Positions 1-10,509 of a stretch of 64,000 bases of DNA are shown here, one piece after another. The stretch is taken from positions 62,966,551 through 63,030,550 of the forward strand of contig NC_082599.1 of assembly GCF_030936135.1 (NCBI RefSeq). Direction: 5' to 3'. This stretch comes from Gavia stellata (lineage: Eukaryota; Chordata; Aves; Gaviiformes; Gaviidae). Below the pieces are notes generated by a model, which made no database searches, was not told where the DNA came from, and was given only the letters and a program-made list of their open reading frames with translations. The number at the start of each line of letters is the position of its first letter. Position 1 is the stretch's first letter. The translations under genes were made by a program, and so were the position numbers.

Positions 1-609
1 CCAACCCAGCAACGGATGGAAAAAATGGGAATGAAATGCTTTCAGCTGCTGTAAGTGAAGAGCACTGCATTTGCAGCTTGCTGCGTATTACGCTGCGCTC
101 TCCCTTGTCTGAAGGTTGAGGTCTCGCCCTTGTCTGCGATGAGGTTGCTTGGCCGCTGCGAACTTGCGCTCGCTTTGTCAAATGTTTTTCAGCTGCAGTG
201 AGACACAACTGATGCGGTTTGTACGCTCCTGTGTCTTACGTATTGACAAAAAAGCTGTGTGGCAAGTAGATATTTTCATGAGTTTCGTAGGTTTTGTTGA
301 GAATTAAACATGGTATAGTGTGGTATTACCGGATCTCTGTATTCTGCTTCCCCCCGTTCAGAGCTGGAGTCTCACAGTGAAAACAGAGAATATATTCAGG
401 TGTTACTGAACTGTTTCTCAGCATTTCCAATGGACACTTTGCCTTTTTTGGTGCTTTTTCTTGATGATTGGACTTGGAGGTTTTTTCCGCTTGAAATCCC
501 GATGCAATAAACACTTCAGAGCGGAGCAGAGCCGTCATGGCAATTTAATGATAATGTGCTTTACTGCAAAGAGTCGGGATTATGACATTATTAAGGAGAA
601 ATTGCACCC
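1..609. other. Unassigned non-coding sequence
   Basis: I recognise no gene or repeat here. The sequence is of moderate GC content, with an AATAAA hexamer at 506-511 on the plus strand, and it changes abruptly to very GC-rich DNA near 610. The short open frames are not protein-like. Confidence 0.5.
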
Positions 610-2455
610 CGGCCGGGCCCCGCGCACAGCCCGGCTGCGGCGGTGGGAGCCCCGGCAGGGATGCGCGGCCGCGCCCGACCCCCCCGCCCCGGCTCCGTCC
701 CCGTCCCCGCCCGCAGCCCCGTTATTACAAACTGCTGCGAAAAGAGGAAAAGCAAATGCACACGCGGGTGCGGCGCGCGCTGCCCACCCGGGACGTGGGG
801 GGTCGCCGGCGGGACGCTCCCCACCCCGCTCCCCGCAGCGGGGCTCGGCGGCGGCGGCGGCACCGTCTCCCACGGGAGATGCTCCGCGTCCCGGGGCTGG
901 AGCCAGCCGGGCGTCCCCGGCCAGGGCCCCCTCGCTCCGGGAGCTCCTGCGGGGGGGCGCGTTTGGGGTCGGCAGCCGGGGGCCTCTTCCACCCGCTTCG
1001 GTGCCGCCGCACGGGTGGGCGTGGGGCAGCAGCCCCGGGACAGCCGCTGCGGACCCCTCTGTCCCGGGAGGGGCGGGGAGGGGCGGGCCGGGACCGCCGC
1101 GCCTCTGCCCTGCGCCCGCCGGGGTCTCTCGGTCCCGCCGGCTGCCGCCCAGCGAGGGGGGTTCGGCGGAGCTCGGCAGGGGTGTCCCGGGACCCGCCCG
1201 AGGAGAGCTCCTGCGTGGGCAGCGCCCGGGCCGGTTCGCCTGGGCGGGGGCTGCGGCACCGGCACCGGGCCCGGCCCAGACCCGCCCCGCCGAGTCCCGC
1301 GGGGTCCCGCCGAGTCCCGCCGGGCCGGGCCGGGCCGGGCCGAGCCCAGCTCAGCAGAGTCGGATCGGAGCGGAGACGAAACGACCCGAGCTGGGCCGAG
1401 CCGAGCCCCCCCGGCCGGTCGGGGCGCAGCGGCAGGAGCGGGCGGGGCGGGACGCTGGCAGGGGCCGGGGAGCGCCCCGGGGGTCCCCGTGTCCCGGGCG
1501 GCGACAAGGACGCCGAGGCCGAGGGGCCGAGCCGGCTGCCGCCGTCCCGGCGCTCCCCGGAGGCGCACGGTGCCGGCCGGGACGAAGCCCGCGCCGGCCC
1601 TCGGCCGCACCCGCGGCAGACTGCGCCCGGTGCTCGGCGCTGCCGGCCGGCCCGGCCCCGCCGCCGGGCTCGGTAGCCAGCCGGGCTCGGTAGCCAGCCG
1701 CGCCCGGGCTCGCCCCGCTCCCGGGGGCGCGCCCCGCTCGGGAAGCCCGGCCCGGGCCGGCCCCGGGAGGGGACCGGCTCGGGAGCGTTTTCCTGCTGCC
1801 GCCGCTCCCGCCCGTCCCCCGCGCAGGTCTCCGCCGGGCTCTGCCCGACGGGACGGGACCCCTCGGGCTCCGTGTGCGCAGCCCTGCCCCGCACGCTGGG
1901 GACGGGCAGCAGCGCCATCCCGCTGCAGCTGCCGCGGGGACAGAGCCGCGGGGGAGAAGGGGCGGGCGGGGGCGCGGGTGGGGGCCGCGGGAGGCGGCGG
2001 GGCCGGGCGGGCTGCGGGTGCGGTCCCGGTCCCTACACCGGGGCTCTTCGCCCGCTGTGCACAACGCCCGTCAGCACCGGGGGCCGAGACCTCGGTCCGT
2101 ATCGCCGCTCTGCAGAGCGGGGTGCCGGGCACTGCCCATCAGCCAGCGCACCCCTGGGACACACGCGGGGTCCTTCGTTCGGAACAGCGACAGAGACAGA
2201 ATCACATCGCAGTCACGGACTGGTCGCTCACACCAAAGTCCGTCTGCCCTGTCTTCGTTTTAATGTCACTCGTGACACTGAGGCGGACCTGTACTTGCAC
2301 CTAAAATCTCCTCCGAGGGGGGCATCTTTTACTATTAAAATCAGTAACTGAGGTTAGTTTAGGATACGGGTATTGATGAAATCCCAGACTCCTTCTCCAC
2401 AACAACTCCCACGTCCCCACACGCCATCGCACACACTCAGCGGGTTGTTGCCCAC
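610..2455. repeat. GC-rich duplicated block, copy A
   Basis: This CpG-dense block is repeated at 12364-14019 (copy B) in the same orientation. By eye the two differ at roughly 1-2% of positions in the stretches compared (for example 960-1090 and 1850-2340), except for a central segment that is not shared (1447-1793 here, about 13213-13360 in copy B). It contains pentanucleotide-like GAGCC/GAGCG runs near 1330-1400 and a 17-bp direct repeat near 1666-1700. Long open frames run through it in all frames, as expected when stop codons are rare in GC-rich DNA, so I do not call them genes. Its right end runs into an LTR-like segment at 2449-2581. It could be a segmental duplication of a CpG-island promoter or part of an unusually long LTR. 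Confidence 0.8.
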
Positions 2456-2581
2456 TCGAAGGCCCTCGCACAGCACCGTTGTCTTTGCCAGGACACGTAT
2501 CCCAGCGACCAGGGTAAGTCTCCGTCCCCGTCCTCAGGGAGACCTGAATTCCGTTGCTCTAATCTGGTTCCAGATACAGCA
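2449..2581 (-). repeat. LTR-like segment, left copy (3' LTR of the minus ERV)
   Basis: On the minus strand it starts TGCTGTATCTGG directly after a polypurine tract, as a 3' LTR should. Related segments lie at 4437-4571 and 18187-18316, and all three stop matching one another at the same base pair on the right (minus TGC). How far the LTR extends to the left is not clear, because the sequence continues into the GC block. Confidence 0.65.
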
Positions 2582-2597
2582 ATTTCCCCCCTTTTGA
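2582..2597 (-). other. Polypurine tract
   Basis: The minus strand reads AAAAGGGGGGAAATT just before the TG of the LTR-like segment. This is the usual place of the plus-strand primer of a retrovirus. Confidence 0.6.
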
Positions 2598-2600
2598 GGC

Positions 2601-3227
2601 TTATGGAAATGTTTTACAATTCCCACAAGTCTCAACCTCCTTAATTTCCATTGCCTTCTGTTCGATCTTGTCAACAAAGGGGTAAATTTCTTTTTGCACC
2701 ATTAAAATATTATTTGAAGGCTTTTTCTGAAGAGATGATTTCAGCCAATTAGAACCTAAAGGTGAGCATTGTATCATGCAACAGCTGATCAGAATCCTAA
2801 ATACCAGGAGGAGGCCAGCTATAAACAGCTGCTTTAACCATCCAAAACTGGGCAACCAGGATGTCAGCCAAGAAAAATCCAAGCCTTCTCTCTCTTTGGT
2901 GTTTTCCGCTAATTCTTTCAACTGTTGGATCTTTTCTTCTGTGATCTGAGAATCGTCTGTCAAATTAAAACAACACATTCCTTTAAATTCCTCACATCCA
3001 TGGGTATGTCTTAAAAGCAGAGAGTCCATAGCTGCTCGGTTTTCTGATGTGGCTTCTCTAATTTGTGTCATCTCTTCTCCCAAGGCAGCGAGCACCTGGG
3101 AAGGAAAGTTAGTAGTTTTGGCTAATTCACAAGCTAGTCTCTTTATACTGTGATAATTCATAGCTACCCCAACTCCAGGTGCAAGGATGGCAGCTGCCAT
3201 GATTTCACTAGGGCTCCATAATGTCAA
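2601..3227 (-). pseudogene. env: Retroviral env transmembrane (TM) subunit remnant
   Basis: This 208-codon frame has the layout of a class I retroviral TM protein. There is a small-residue, fusion-peptide-like stretch near residues 10-25 and a heptad-rich helix at about 30-65. A CX6CC motif (CEEFKGMCC) lies at about residues 78-86, and a hydrophobic anchor (LFIAGLLLVF) at about 134-143. CX6CC is typical of gammaretrovirus-type and related envelopes whose SU and TM subunits are disulphide-linked. The surface part lies upstream in another frame, separated by a break near 3230-3290, so the gene is broken. It ends just before the polypurine tract, the normal position for env. Confidence 0.75.
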
Positions 3228-3288
3228 TTGAGAGTTACAATCTGGAGACAGAGTAGAGACTTGTCTCTTCTGGCTAACAGTTTTCTTT

Positions 3289-3873
3289 TCATGTGAGCCT
3301 TCCTTTTTTTGGTAACATTGCTGTTAACCTTCCCATTGCGCATGGTCCTCCAGTGACGTTTGCAGGGATATAGGCATATGATCTCTTTCCACAGAGAAGA
3401 AACCATCCTACTGGCAATTTAGCATGGGCCCAAGCATAACTCACTATCTCAGTTTTATTACGTTTCAGTGGGGACTCGAATCTTGAAAGATTTTCACATT
3501 TAGACCGTGGAGTGCAGTTCACAAACTGAACACAACTTTCAGCTGGAAACATGCCCTTAACTCTCACTCTTAGCTTACCTTTTTCCCTGATTTTAGTTGG
3601 TTTTCTCCAACTATACATGCTGCCGTATGTCATATTGATACTAAAAAATCTTAAAATGTTACAATTTTTCAAAAGCGTTGGAGGAGTAGGTACTCCTAAC
3701 AGGCAGGAGGTGAAAACTTCCTTTACCGAGGTTCCACCGGCTAGACAGAAGGTGGTGGTATTTATTACTTTTCTTGCCAAGCTTTCCCAGACATTTGCAG
3801 ATCTGTCCCATTTTGGGAAAAACACATTTGTACCTCCAACCTGGAAAAGAAACAAAACCAGATAGCTTTTCAT
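3289..3873 (-). pseudogene. env: Retroviral env surface (SU) subunit remnant
   Basis: This 194-codon frame starts with a hydrophobic, signal-peptide-like MKSYLVLFLFQ and has several cysteines and N-glycosylation sites (NTT, NMT, NCT, NKT, NVT). It lies between the integrase remnant and the TM frame on the same strand, which is the env position. It is much shorter than a usual surface subunit and is out of frame with the TM part, so it is a decayed copy. Its identity as SU rests on position and general features rather than on a diagnostic motif. Confidence 0.6.
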
Positions 3874-4003
3874 TTTGCAACCCGATTACGCAATAGTACA
3901 GTTTTCAAGGGTCCCGCCGGAATGGCTCTCCACTTGTCTTCAGGTTCTGGCGGACTCGCGTGTAGTGGATCCAGGAGTTGATTCCTTCTACCTTCACAGT
4001 GCT

Positions 4004-4436
4004 CTAGGTGGTCAGTAGGGTTGTAGAGGGTCCTTTCCACTTCTCTCTCAGCGGCTCATCCTTCCAGGTGCGAATATAAACCAAGTCTCCAGGTTGGAAA
4101 TTGTGTACTGGCGAATCCAGGGGCAAAGGAGCTCCCTGACTGAAGTACCTCTGTAAGGATGATAAAACACGCGAAAGGGACAGCGAATCATTTCTCAACA
4201 TTCCTTCCCCTATAACATGCATTTGGTCACTTCGGTTACCTGTGCTTCTGACCGTATGGGGTTTTCCCTTAATATTTCAAAAGGGCTTACTCCTTCCCTT
4301 GCTCGAGGGGTAATTGTAATTCTCATTAAAGGCGTTGGTCAAACATCCACCCGCTTAAGCTGAGTTTCTTGACGTAGCAAGGGAAAGCTTCTGGCCACCC
4401 TCAAAACACGTCTGCTAACACTAACCTAAACAGGTT
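4004..4436 (-). pseudogene. pol: Retroviral integrase C-terminal remnant (pol)
   Basis: The frame at 4222-4004 contains VYIRTWKDEPL followed by KWKGP, the pattern of the C-terminal DNA-binding domain of gammaretrovirus-type integrases. Further upstream (4436-4223) the minus strand gives more integrase-like sequence broken by stops and frameshifts. This is the end of pol immediately before env. It abuts the right LTR-like segment, showing that everything between the LTR and the integrase end was deleted. Confidence 0.7.
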
Positions 4437-4571
4437 TCTGTCTACTTGAAGGTTCTTGTACAGTACCATTGTCTTCACCAGGATGCGGATCCTAGTGACC
4501 AGGGTGAGTTTCCATCTCCATCCTCAAGGATACCTGAATTCCGTTGCTATGATCTAGTGCCAGATACAGCA
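4437..4571 (-). repeat. LTR-like segment, right copy (5' LTR remnant)
   Basis: It is related to 2449-2581, with about 24 differences in 128 positions by eye, mostly at former CpG sites. It shares the same minus-strand TGCTGTATCTGG start. Its left part is lost, because integrase-like sequence begins right next to it. Confidence 0.6.
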
Positions 4572-4734
4572 CATGTAACTGTCACCTGAACGATTCCCGC
4601 TTGCACAGTGATCGGTAGTGATTTTGCTTGAGCGATTTTTCACTGCGTAAGCAAACTCAAATGAATGCAACAATAATAAGAACTCCCAGCAGAGCAGTTG
4701 TCATCGCAAGAAAGTCTCCAGAAGTGCGCGCGTG

Positions 4735-4756
4735 CACACAGACACACACACACGCA
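4735..4756. repeat. AC microsatellite
   Basis: A short run of CA dinucleotides with one interruption. The rest of 4572-4772 shows nothing recognisable. Confidence 0.7.
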
Positions 4757-4772
4757 AGGTCTATCAGTATTA

Positions 4773-4964
4773 TTAAATTATTACTCTTCTCCCCTTCTCA
4801 AACACTTCCTCCGCTGTGTTGCCCCACACAATGATGTCATCAATGCACTGCAGGTGTTCGGGAGCTTCACCTTGCTCCAGTGCAGTCTGTATCCATCCAT
4901 GACAAATGGCAGCCTTGGGGCAGTCGATTCCAGGTGTAGTGGACACCCCTCCATGTGAAAGCAA
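4773..4964 (-). pseudogene. pol: Retroviral reverse-transcriptase fragment with altered catalytic box
   Basis: The 63-codon minus frame contains CIDDIIVWG followed by NTAEEVFEKG. This is the region around the YxDD catalytic box of a retroviral reverse transcriptase, with Tyr replaced by Cys. It is truncated on both sides: a CR1 fragment on the opposite strand begins near 4990, and nothing of the protein is visible below 4773. It belongs to a different ERV family from the gamma-type element to its left. It is a dead remnant. Confidence 0.7.
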
Positions 4965-4989
4965 ATTGTGGCCTGCACTCTGCTGCCAG

Positions 4990-5519
4990 AGGGATCGAGA
5001 AAAATGTGTTGGCGCCCAGCCGGGCTGCCGGCACTGAGGAGTTCTTCTACAGGCAATTAGGAGAAATCTCTGGATGGGCAGCCCGTGTCCGTATGGGGGA
5101 TTTCAACTTCCTGGGCACCAGCGGGGAATACCGGTCGCCAGCGGCGTTCCTCAGGGCTCAGTCCTAGGGCCGGTGCTGTTCACTGTTTTGATCCATGGTC
5201 TGGATGCGGGAGGTGAACGCCCCATTGGCAAGCTTGCTGACGCTCCCAAACTGGGCGGTGCTGTTGACTCTCTTGAGGGACAAGAGGCCTTGCAGAGGGA
5301 TCTAGAGAGATGGGAGCATTGGGCAATCGTCAGCGGCACGATACTGAACAAGTCCAAGTGCTGGCTTCTGCAGCTGGGAGAGTATTACGCCGGGCACAGG
5401 TCTAAACTGGGAGAGGAGTGGCTGGAGAGCAGCCCTGCAGAAAGGGGTCTGGGGGTGCTGGTGGGCAGCAGGCTCAGGATAGGAGTCAATTTGGACAATG
5501 CCCTTAAGAAGATGCTTTA
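4990..5519 (+). mobile_element. CR1 LINE fragment (ORF2 reverse transcriptase)
   Basis: The plus frame from 5074 contains GVPQGSVLGPVLF (RT motif) and then LADAPKL, where an intact CR1 has an FADDTKL-like catalytic box. Further on come WLESSPAERGLGVLV and the usual CR1 downstream sequence, ending near 5519. Part of 4990-5150 resembles 8850-8960, a second CR1 copy, and there is an internal deletion between the endonuclease and RT parts. The lost aspartate shows it is inactive. Confidence 0.85.
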
Positions 5520-6660
5520 ACTTTTGGTCCGCCCTGAAGTTTGGGTTGTGGGCTTTTTCTTTTCCGCTGTTTTCCTCCTTCCCTGGAGCAGAAGAAGTCT
5601 CTGTGGCCCCCGAGAGCTGTGGGCAGTGGCGGTGCAGCTGCTCCAGGGGACAGGAGTTTTGGGGCAAGGAGGATGCTCGGGGCGGGTCAGCGTGCGAGAC
5701 GAGACGCTGAGCAGCAGCGGCAGCGGGAGCTGCGCTGTGCCATGCTGACGCCAACGGGACTGTGCCTGCCCGCAGTCCCGAGCGGCTCCCACCACCCCAG
5801 CGGGATCACTGGGACTGCCCTAAGGAAGGGGCTTATCCCCCCGACCCCTGGCACTGGGGGACTGCCCCGACAGGGACCTCACCCTGCACTTTCTGCAAGC
5901 CAGAGCCGGAAAGGTGAGGCCACTTCCCGAAGGCACCGTTGGCTGCATTGGCCCCAGGTTGTGGAGCTGGGATGGGAAAAGGGGGACAAAGAGAGATGAA
6001 GTTTCCAGGCACTTTCTGGCTGGTGCAGTGATTTTTTTCTTCCTTTTTTTTTTTTTTTTGCCACCTTCCTGGTCTTGCGTCTGCCCAAGGTGCAGCCAGA
6101 CAAGGGGAGGAGGGTCCCTGCCTGGCCTGCAGCTCCCTCCCTCGCCATTCTTGGGGTGATTTGGGGTTATTTTGCTGGGCAGTGAGGCAGAGCTGGCTCC
6201 GGAGTGGAGCACAGTGGGACCCAAGGAAGGGTGTGATTGTCCTGAGGCTTTGAAGGGCTTTGCACCGAGCCCTGTCCCTGCTGGAGGGGACACTGGGCGT
6301 GTTGAGGACGAAGGCATTGCAGCCCCCGTTGTCATGTGTGTCCATCCCCAGCCTGGCCCCCAAGGTCCGTCCTTGTCCCGGGGACTCCATGCTGCTTTCT
6401 GCGTGGGGCCGTGTCCGTGAGTCGTGCAGGGACCCGTCTGTCCTGGCTCCCCTGCCGAAGGGCTGCTTCCCCTGGGGAAGGGGACAGGGCAGTCCCCCGG
6501 CTGCCGCCATTGTCTGCCCCGCTGCTGGTGACTCAGCCCTGGGGACGGCTCGGTGCCCTTCGGGGCTCGCCGGCTCTGCTGTGGGGCTCTGCGGGGCTTT
6601 TGCACCTCTTGGGTGCCCTTTCCCGGTGCCCCCTGTGCTCCCTCCCGCTCCCACACAGGC
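5520..6660. other. Intergenic sequence downstream of PRR22
   Basis: I see no gene. There is a T-rich run at about 6026-6058. The frames on both strands are not protein-like. Confidence 0.5.
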
Positions 6661-6685
6661 ACGGAGTAGTTCAGGAGAAATGGCT

Positions 6686-6691
6686 TTTAAT
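6686..6691 (-). terminator. Polyadenylation signal of PRR22
   Basis: ATTAAA on the minus strand, about 105 bp beyond the PRR22 stop codon. A C-rich low-complexity run (about 6731-6792) lies in the presumed 3' UTR. Confidence 0.5.
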
Positions 6692-6796
6692 GAAGAAAAC
6701 AAGAGAAGCGGCCTCATCAAATCTACTATAACACCCCCCCCCCCCTCCCCAAATACCCAGCCCTCCTCCCCCACCCCCACTCCCCCCATCTCCCTC

Positions 6797-8421
6797 TCAC
6801 CCCTGCTGTGGGTCTAATCCCCCCCCCGCCACCCCCCTGCTGCCGGCGAGAGCCCTGTGTTTGCTGGCTGGCTTTGGCGAGGTGCTCTTGGCCCGCTTCT
6901 TCCCCCGCTTCTCTGCCGTGGCAGGCTGGGACGGTGGCAGGTCCCTGCCCTCATCCCCCCACGGCTCCTGGGGCTCCAGCCCCATGACGAACTCGTCCAG
7001 GCTGAGGATGGCGTCGGCGGTCTCGGGGACGCTGTAGTCGGGGCTGAGCAGCTCCTCGGGCAGGGAGAGCGAGGCGAAGTCGCAGTGGGGGATGGCTGCG
7101 CCGGTGCCACCAGGGTCCCCAGGCCTGGGGCCGCTGCTGGGAGCGTCCTGGCTGACCCCCACCGCGTCCGGGGAGCAACCAAAGAGCCTCAGGGCCTCCT
7201 CGAGAAGGACCTCCTCGGCCACGGCGAGGTCGCCTGTGGGGTCCCCCAGGGCTTGCTCGTGGGGGGCAGCAGAGGGGCTGGGGGGGACGTCGCTGCCCAG
7301 GGGGATGTTGTTTCCCGGGGGTGCTGCCCTGGGGGTGGCACTGCCGGAGGTCTTGGTCTCTGCGGGCTGCCCCTGGATCTGCTGGTAGCCGGGGATGGAC
7401 GTTGGCAGCAGCGGGGGGGCCGGGGTCACCGCTCTCCCCTGCTGGGTGTAGGGTGGGAGGTGTTGCGGCTGTCCCTGGGGGCTCTGAGGGGCTGCCCAGG
7501 CCAGGGGGGTCCCGCAGCCCCCAGGACCCCACAGGGCAGCACCCGGCAGAGAAGCGGCAGCGCGGCCAAGCGTGGCCGTGGCCAGTGGAGGCAGGTGGGT
7601 GCTCGTCCATGGGATGTGGAAGAGCTGGGGGTGGAAGCAGCAGCCACATGGAGCCCTCTGCAGACCTGTGGGGGGAGAGGGAGCCGTGCTGGGCCGGGGG
7701 GACCTTCCAAGGGCACCCGCCGAGCCAGCCCCGATGGCCGAGGTCCCCCGGCTCTGCACCAGGCACGTGGGGAGCTTGTGGCTGGGGCACTCGCCATGGG
7801 GTGAGCTGCCGTGCCAGCAGGACGGGATTGCAAATCGGGGAAGGAGACTCACTTCCAGGGGGCTGAAATGGGAGAGGTGGCCCCAAGGATTTGGGAAGTT
7901 CTGTGGAAATGGGATTTAGTGGGCACCCGTCACCCAGGCAAGGGCAGGGGATGGTCGCCCGGGCTTGCTGAAGCCCTGTGCCATATCTGCCGGGGGGGAC
8001 GGGGGTGGTGGGGATGCTGCGAGTGCTTGGGGGTGGTGGGGGGATCCTGGGCATGCCCAGGGGTCGGGGGTGCTGAAGGTGCCGAAGGTGGCGGGGTGCC
8101 CGAGCAGAGAGGGGTGCCATACCTGCTGGTGGTGCCTGGGGGGCCTGGGGGGCCACCCCCACTGGGGGTGCCCAGACTGCAGGGAAGAGCTGCTCCTGCC
8201 CGGGCAGTTGGCACAGGTTGGGTGAGCCTGCAAGAGAGACAGGAGCGATGGCCATCGGTCACCTCCGCTCTTGCCCCCAAGAGCGTCCCGGGCTGCAGGG
8301 GTCGGGGTGGGTCCCTACCTCGGGGGTAGAAGGTTTTGGGGAGCACAAAAGGCTGAAGGAGCCAGGGTGCCGGGGGGGCCTGGGGCCCACGCGCTGGGAG
8401 CCGCAGCGGTGGCCGCGCCAT
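6797..8421 (-). CDS. PRR22: PRR22, proline-rich protein 22
   Basis: Three coding exons: 8421-8319, 8227-8123 and 7665-6797. All introns have GT-AG ends and phases fit, giving 358 residues. Human PRR22 is of similar length (about 420). Recognition rests on three conserved blocks recalled from the human protein: PPAGLQRAPCGCCFHP across the exon 2/3 junction (about 67-82), VLLEEALRLFGC (about 222-233) and SLPEELLSPDYSVPE (about 270-284), followed by a basic KRGKKRAK near 322. The last exon carries most of the protein and is proline-rich and largely disordered. No enzyme domain is visible and the biochemical role is not known. The ATG at 8421 was chosen because it follows a short GC-rich leader and leads directly into exon 2. 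An extra upstream frame reaching 8508 is possible. The neighbours are transposable elements only. Confidence 0.85.
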
Positions 8422-8579
8422 GGTCCGTTGTGGCTGTTGGCTGCTAAGGACTCTCTGGCGTCTCCCAGGAGGGAATGCGGGGGCTCCCCGTGTTCCGCCC
8501 CGCCCCAACAGCCTCCCCAGCTCCTCCTGGGGAGGGAAAGGGTTAAGGGGGGCTGGGCCACCCCGGCCCTGGCAGGCCT

Positions 8580-9870
8580 TTGGCTGGAAGCCTTGGTGCC
8601 TTCCCAGAGCTGGGATATCCTTGGGATTAGTGGGACTTGGTGGAAGGGGTCCCGCTGGGATGGAGGGTCCAGGCTGTTCAGGAGGGGTGGGCAGGGCAGG
8701 CGAGGTGGAGGTGTCGCGCTGTATGCGAGGGAGAGGTTTGATGGTGGAGCCCTTACAGGCGGCGATGACGTGATCAAGAGCCTCTGGGTGAGGATGAGGG
8801 GGATGGAAAGCAAAGCAGATGTTGTAGTGGGTGTCTGCTAGCCATCGCCCAGCCGGGATGCCAGCGCTGGGGAGTTATTCTACAGGCAATTAGGAGGAAT
8901 CTCTGGATGGGCAGCCCGTATCCGTATGGGGGATTTCAAGTCCCCAGGCCCCAGCGGGGAATACCATACTGCTGTGACAAGCAGGTCTGGGAAGTTCCTG
9001 AAGTTTGTGGGACAGAACTTCTTGTCACAAGTACTCAGGGAGCCAACTAGGAAAGATGCCCTGCTAGACTTGCTGGTTGGGAATGGAGGAGGACTCGTGG
9101 GAGATGGGATGCTCTTGGCCACAGTGATCATGAAACGGTTGAGTTTAAAATTGTCAGTGTCATGAGAAAGAAGGACAGCAGAGTTGCTACGCTGGATTTT
9201 GAGAGAGCAAACCTTCCGTTATTCAGGGAGGTTCTTAGCAGAGTCCCCTGGGTGAGGGCTGTTGAGGGCTCAGGAGTCGGCAAGTGCTGGTCAGTCTTTA
9301 AGAAGCACCTTTGATAAGGTCAGAAGCAGGCAATTCCCCTGTGTCGGAAATCAAGCGAGCGGGGCAGAAGACCACTTGTTGAAGATGGTCGCCTGACTGA
9401 TAGGGACGGAGAAAAAGCAGAGGCATTCAATGCATTTTTTTGCCTCAGCCTTTAATAATACTGATAGACCTTGGGCTGCCCGGTCCCCTGACTCGGTGGA
9501 GCACGAGTGTGGGAACAGTGACTTTCCATTTGTGGAATAGTGAAGCTGTCAGGGGCCCGCTGTATCAGCTGAATGCTCACAAGTCCATGGGGCCTGATGG
9601 GATTCACCGCAGAGTACTGAAGGAGATGGCAGATGTTATGGCAGGACCCCTCTCGATCATCTGCCAAAGGCCGTGGGACCCAGGAACCTACAGACCTGTG
9701 AGTCTAACCTCAGTTCCTGGAAAACTTCTGGAGACGATGGTACTGGGTCCTCTTGAAAGGCTTTAAAAGAATAATGCAATCACCAGGCACAGTCAACATG
9801 GGTTCACAAAGGGAAAGTCCTGTTTCACTCATTAGATACCCTTCTAGGATAAGGTCACCCCGCCAGCGGA
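8580..9870 (+). mobile_element. CR1 LINE fragment (endonuclease to start of RT)
   Basis: Plus frames show GTWWKGSRWDGGSRLFRR and RRGGGVALYARERF (endonuclease region), then LREPTRKDALLDLLVGN, and later KSMGPDGIHRRVLKEMADV and YRPVSLTSVPGKLLE (start of the RT). Several deletions and frameshifts separate these pieces. It ends just before the solo LTR at 9888, which appears to be inserted into it or next to it. Confidence 0.85.
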
Positions 9871-9887
9871 TGAAGGGACGGCGGTGG

Positions 9888-10499
9888 TGTCGTGGTTTAA
9901 GCCCAGCTGGCAACTAAGCACCACACAGCCGCTCGCTCACTCCCCCATGGCCCAGCGGGGTGGGGGAGAGAATCGGAAAAGTAAAAGTGAGAAAGCTCGT
10001 GGGTTGAGATAAGAGCAGTTTCATAAATGGAATTGAACAAAATAAAATAATAATGATAATAATACTGAACATTGTAATGAAAAGGAAAATAACAACAACA
10101 ACAAATAAAAGCCAAGAAAGACAAGCGATGCAAAGGAAAACAATTGCTCACCACCCTCAGACCAATGCCCAGCCTGTGCCCAAGCAGCGGTCCTCTGGCC
10201 AGCTTTCCCGCTAGTTCATATACTGAGTATGACGTCATATGGTATGGAATATCCCCTCGGTCAGTTGGGATCAGCTGTCCCGGCTGTGTCCCCTCCCAGC
10301 TTCTTGCACACCCCCAGCCTCCTGGCTGGTGGGGTGGTGTGAGGAGCAGAAAAGGCCATGACGCTGTGCAAACACCGCTCAGCAGTAACAAAAACACCTC
10401 TGTGTTGTCAACGCTGTTTTCAACACAAATCCAAAACATGGCCCCATACTAGCTACCATGAAGAAAACTAACTCTATCCCAGCCAAAACCAGCACGACA
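9888..10499. mobile_element. Solo LTR of an avian ERV family
   Basis: The 612-bp segment starts TGTCGTGG and ends CCAGCACGACA, giving a perfect 7-bp terminal inverted repeat (TGTCGTG/CACGACA). Its interior includes a purine- and AT-rich stretch (about 10020-10130) and the motif GACGTCATATGGTATGGAAT, which I associate with a very common bird LTR. No clear target-site duplication is visible. It has no coding sequence. Confidence 0.7.
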
Positions 10500-10509
10500 G
10501 GTCAAAACA

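Larger units (their letters stand above)
2449..4571 (-). mobile_element. Decayed minus-strand endogenous retrovirus (gamma-type env)
   Basis: Reading right to left, the order is an LTR-like segment (4571-4437), the end of integrase (about 4436-4004), an env surface part (3873-3289), an env transmembrane part (3227-2601), a polypurine tract (2597-2582) and a second LTR-like segment (2581-2449). Gag, protease, reverse transcriptase and most of integrase are missing, and I see no primer-binding site, so there is a large internal deletion. The two LTR-like segments differ by about 19% by eye, mostly transitions, which indicates an old insertion. The CX6CC motif in the transmembrane part points to the gammaretrovirus-like class. 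No reading frame here looks functional as a whole. Confidence 0.75.

Noticed and set aside
461-2304. Several overlapping frames of 360-550 codons in the GC block (and up to 963 codons in 10955-13872)
   Set aside because: They are open on both strands and in several frames at once, are made of Pro, Arg, Gly and Ala, and lack any domain. This is what stop-poor CpG-rich DNA gives.
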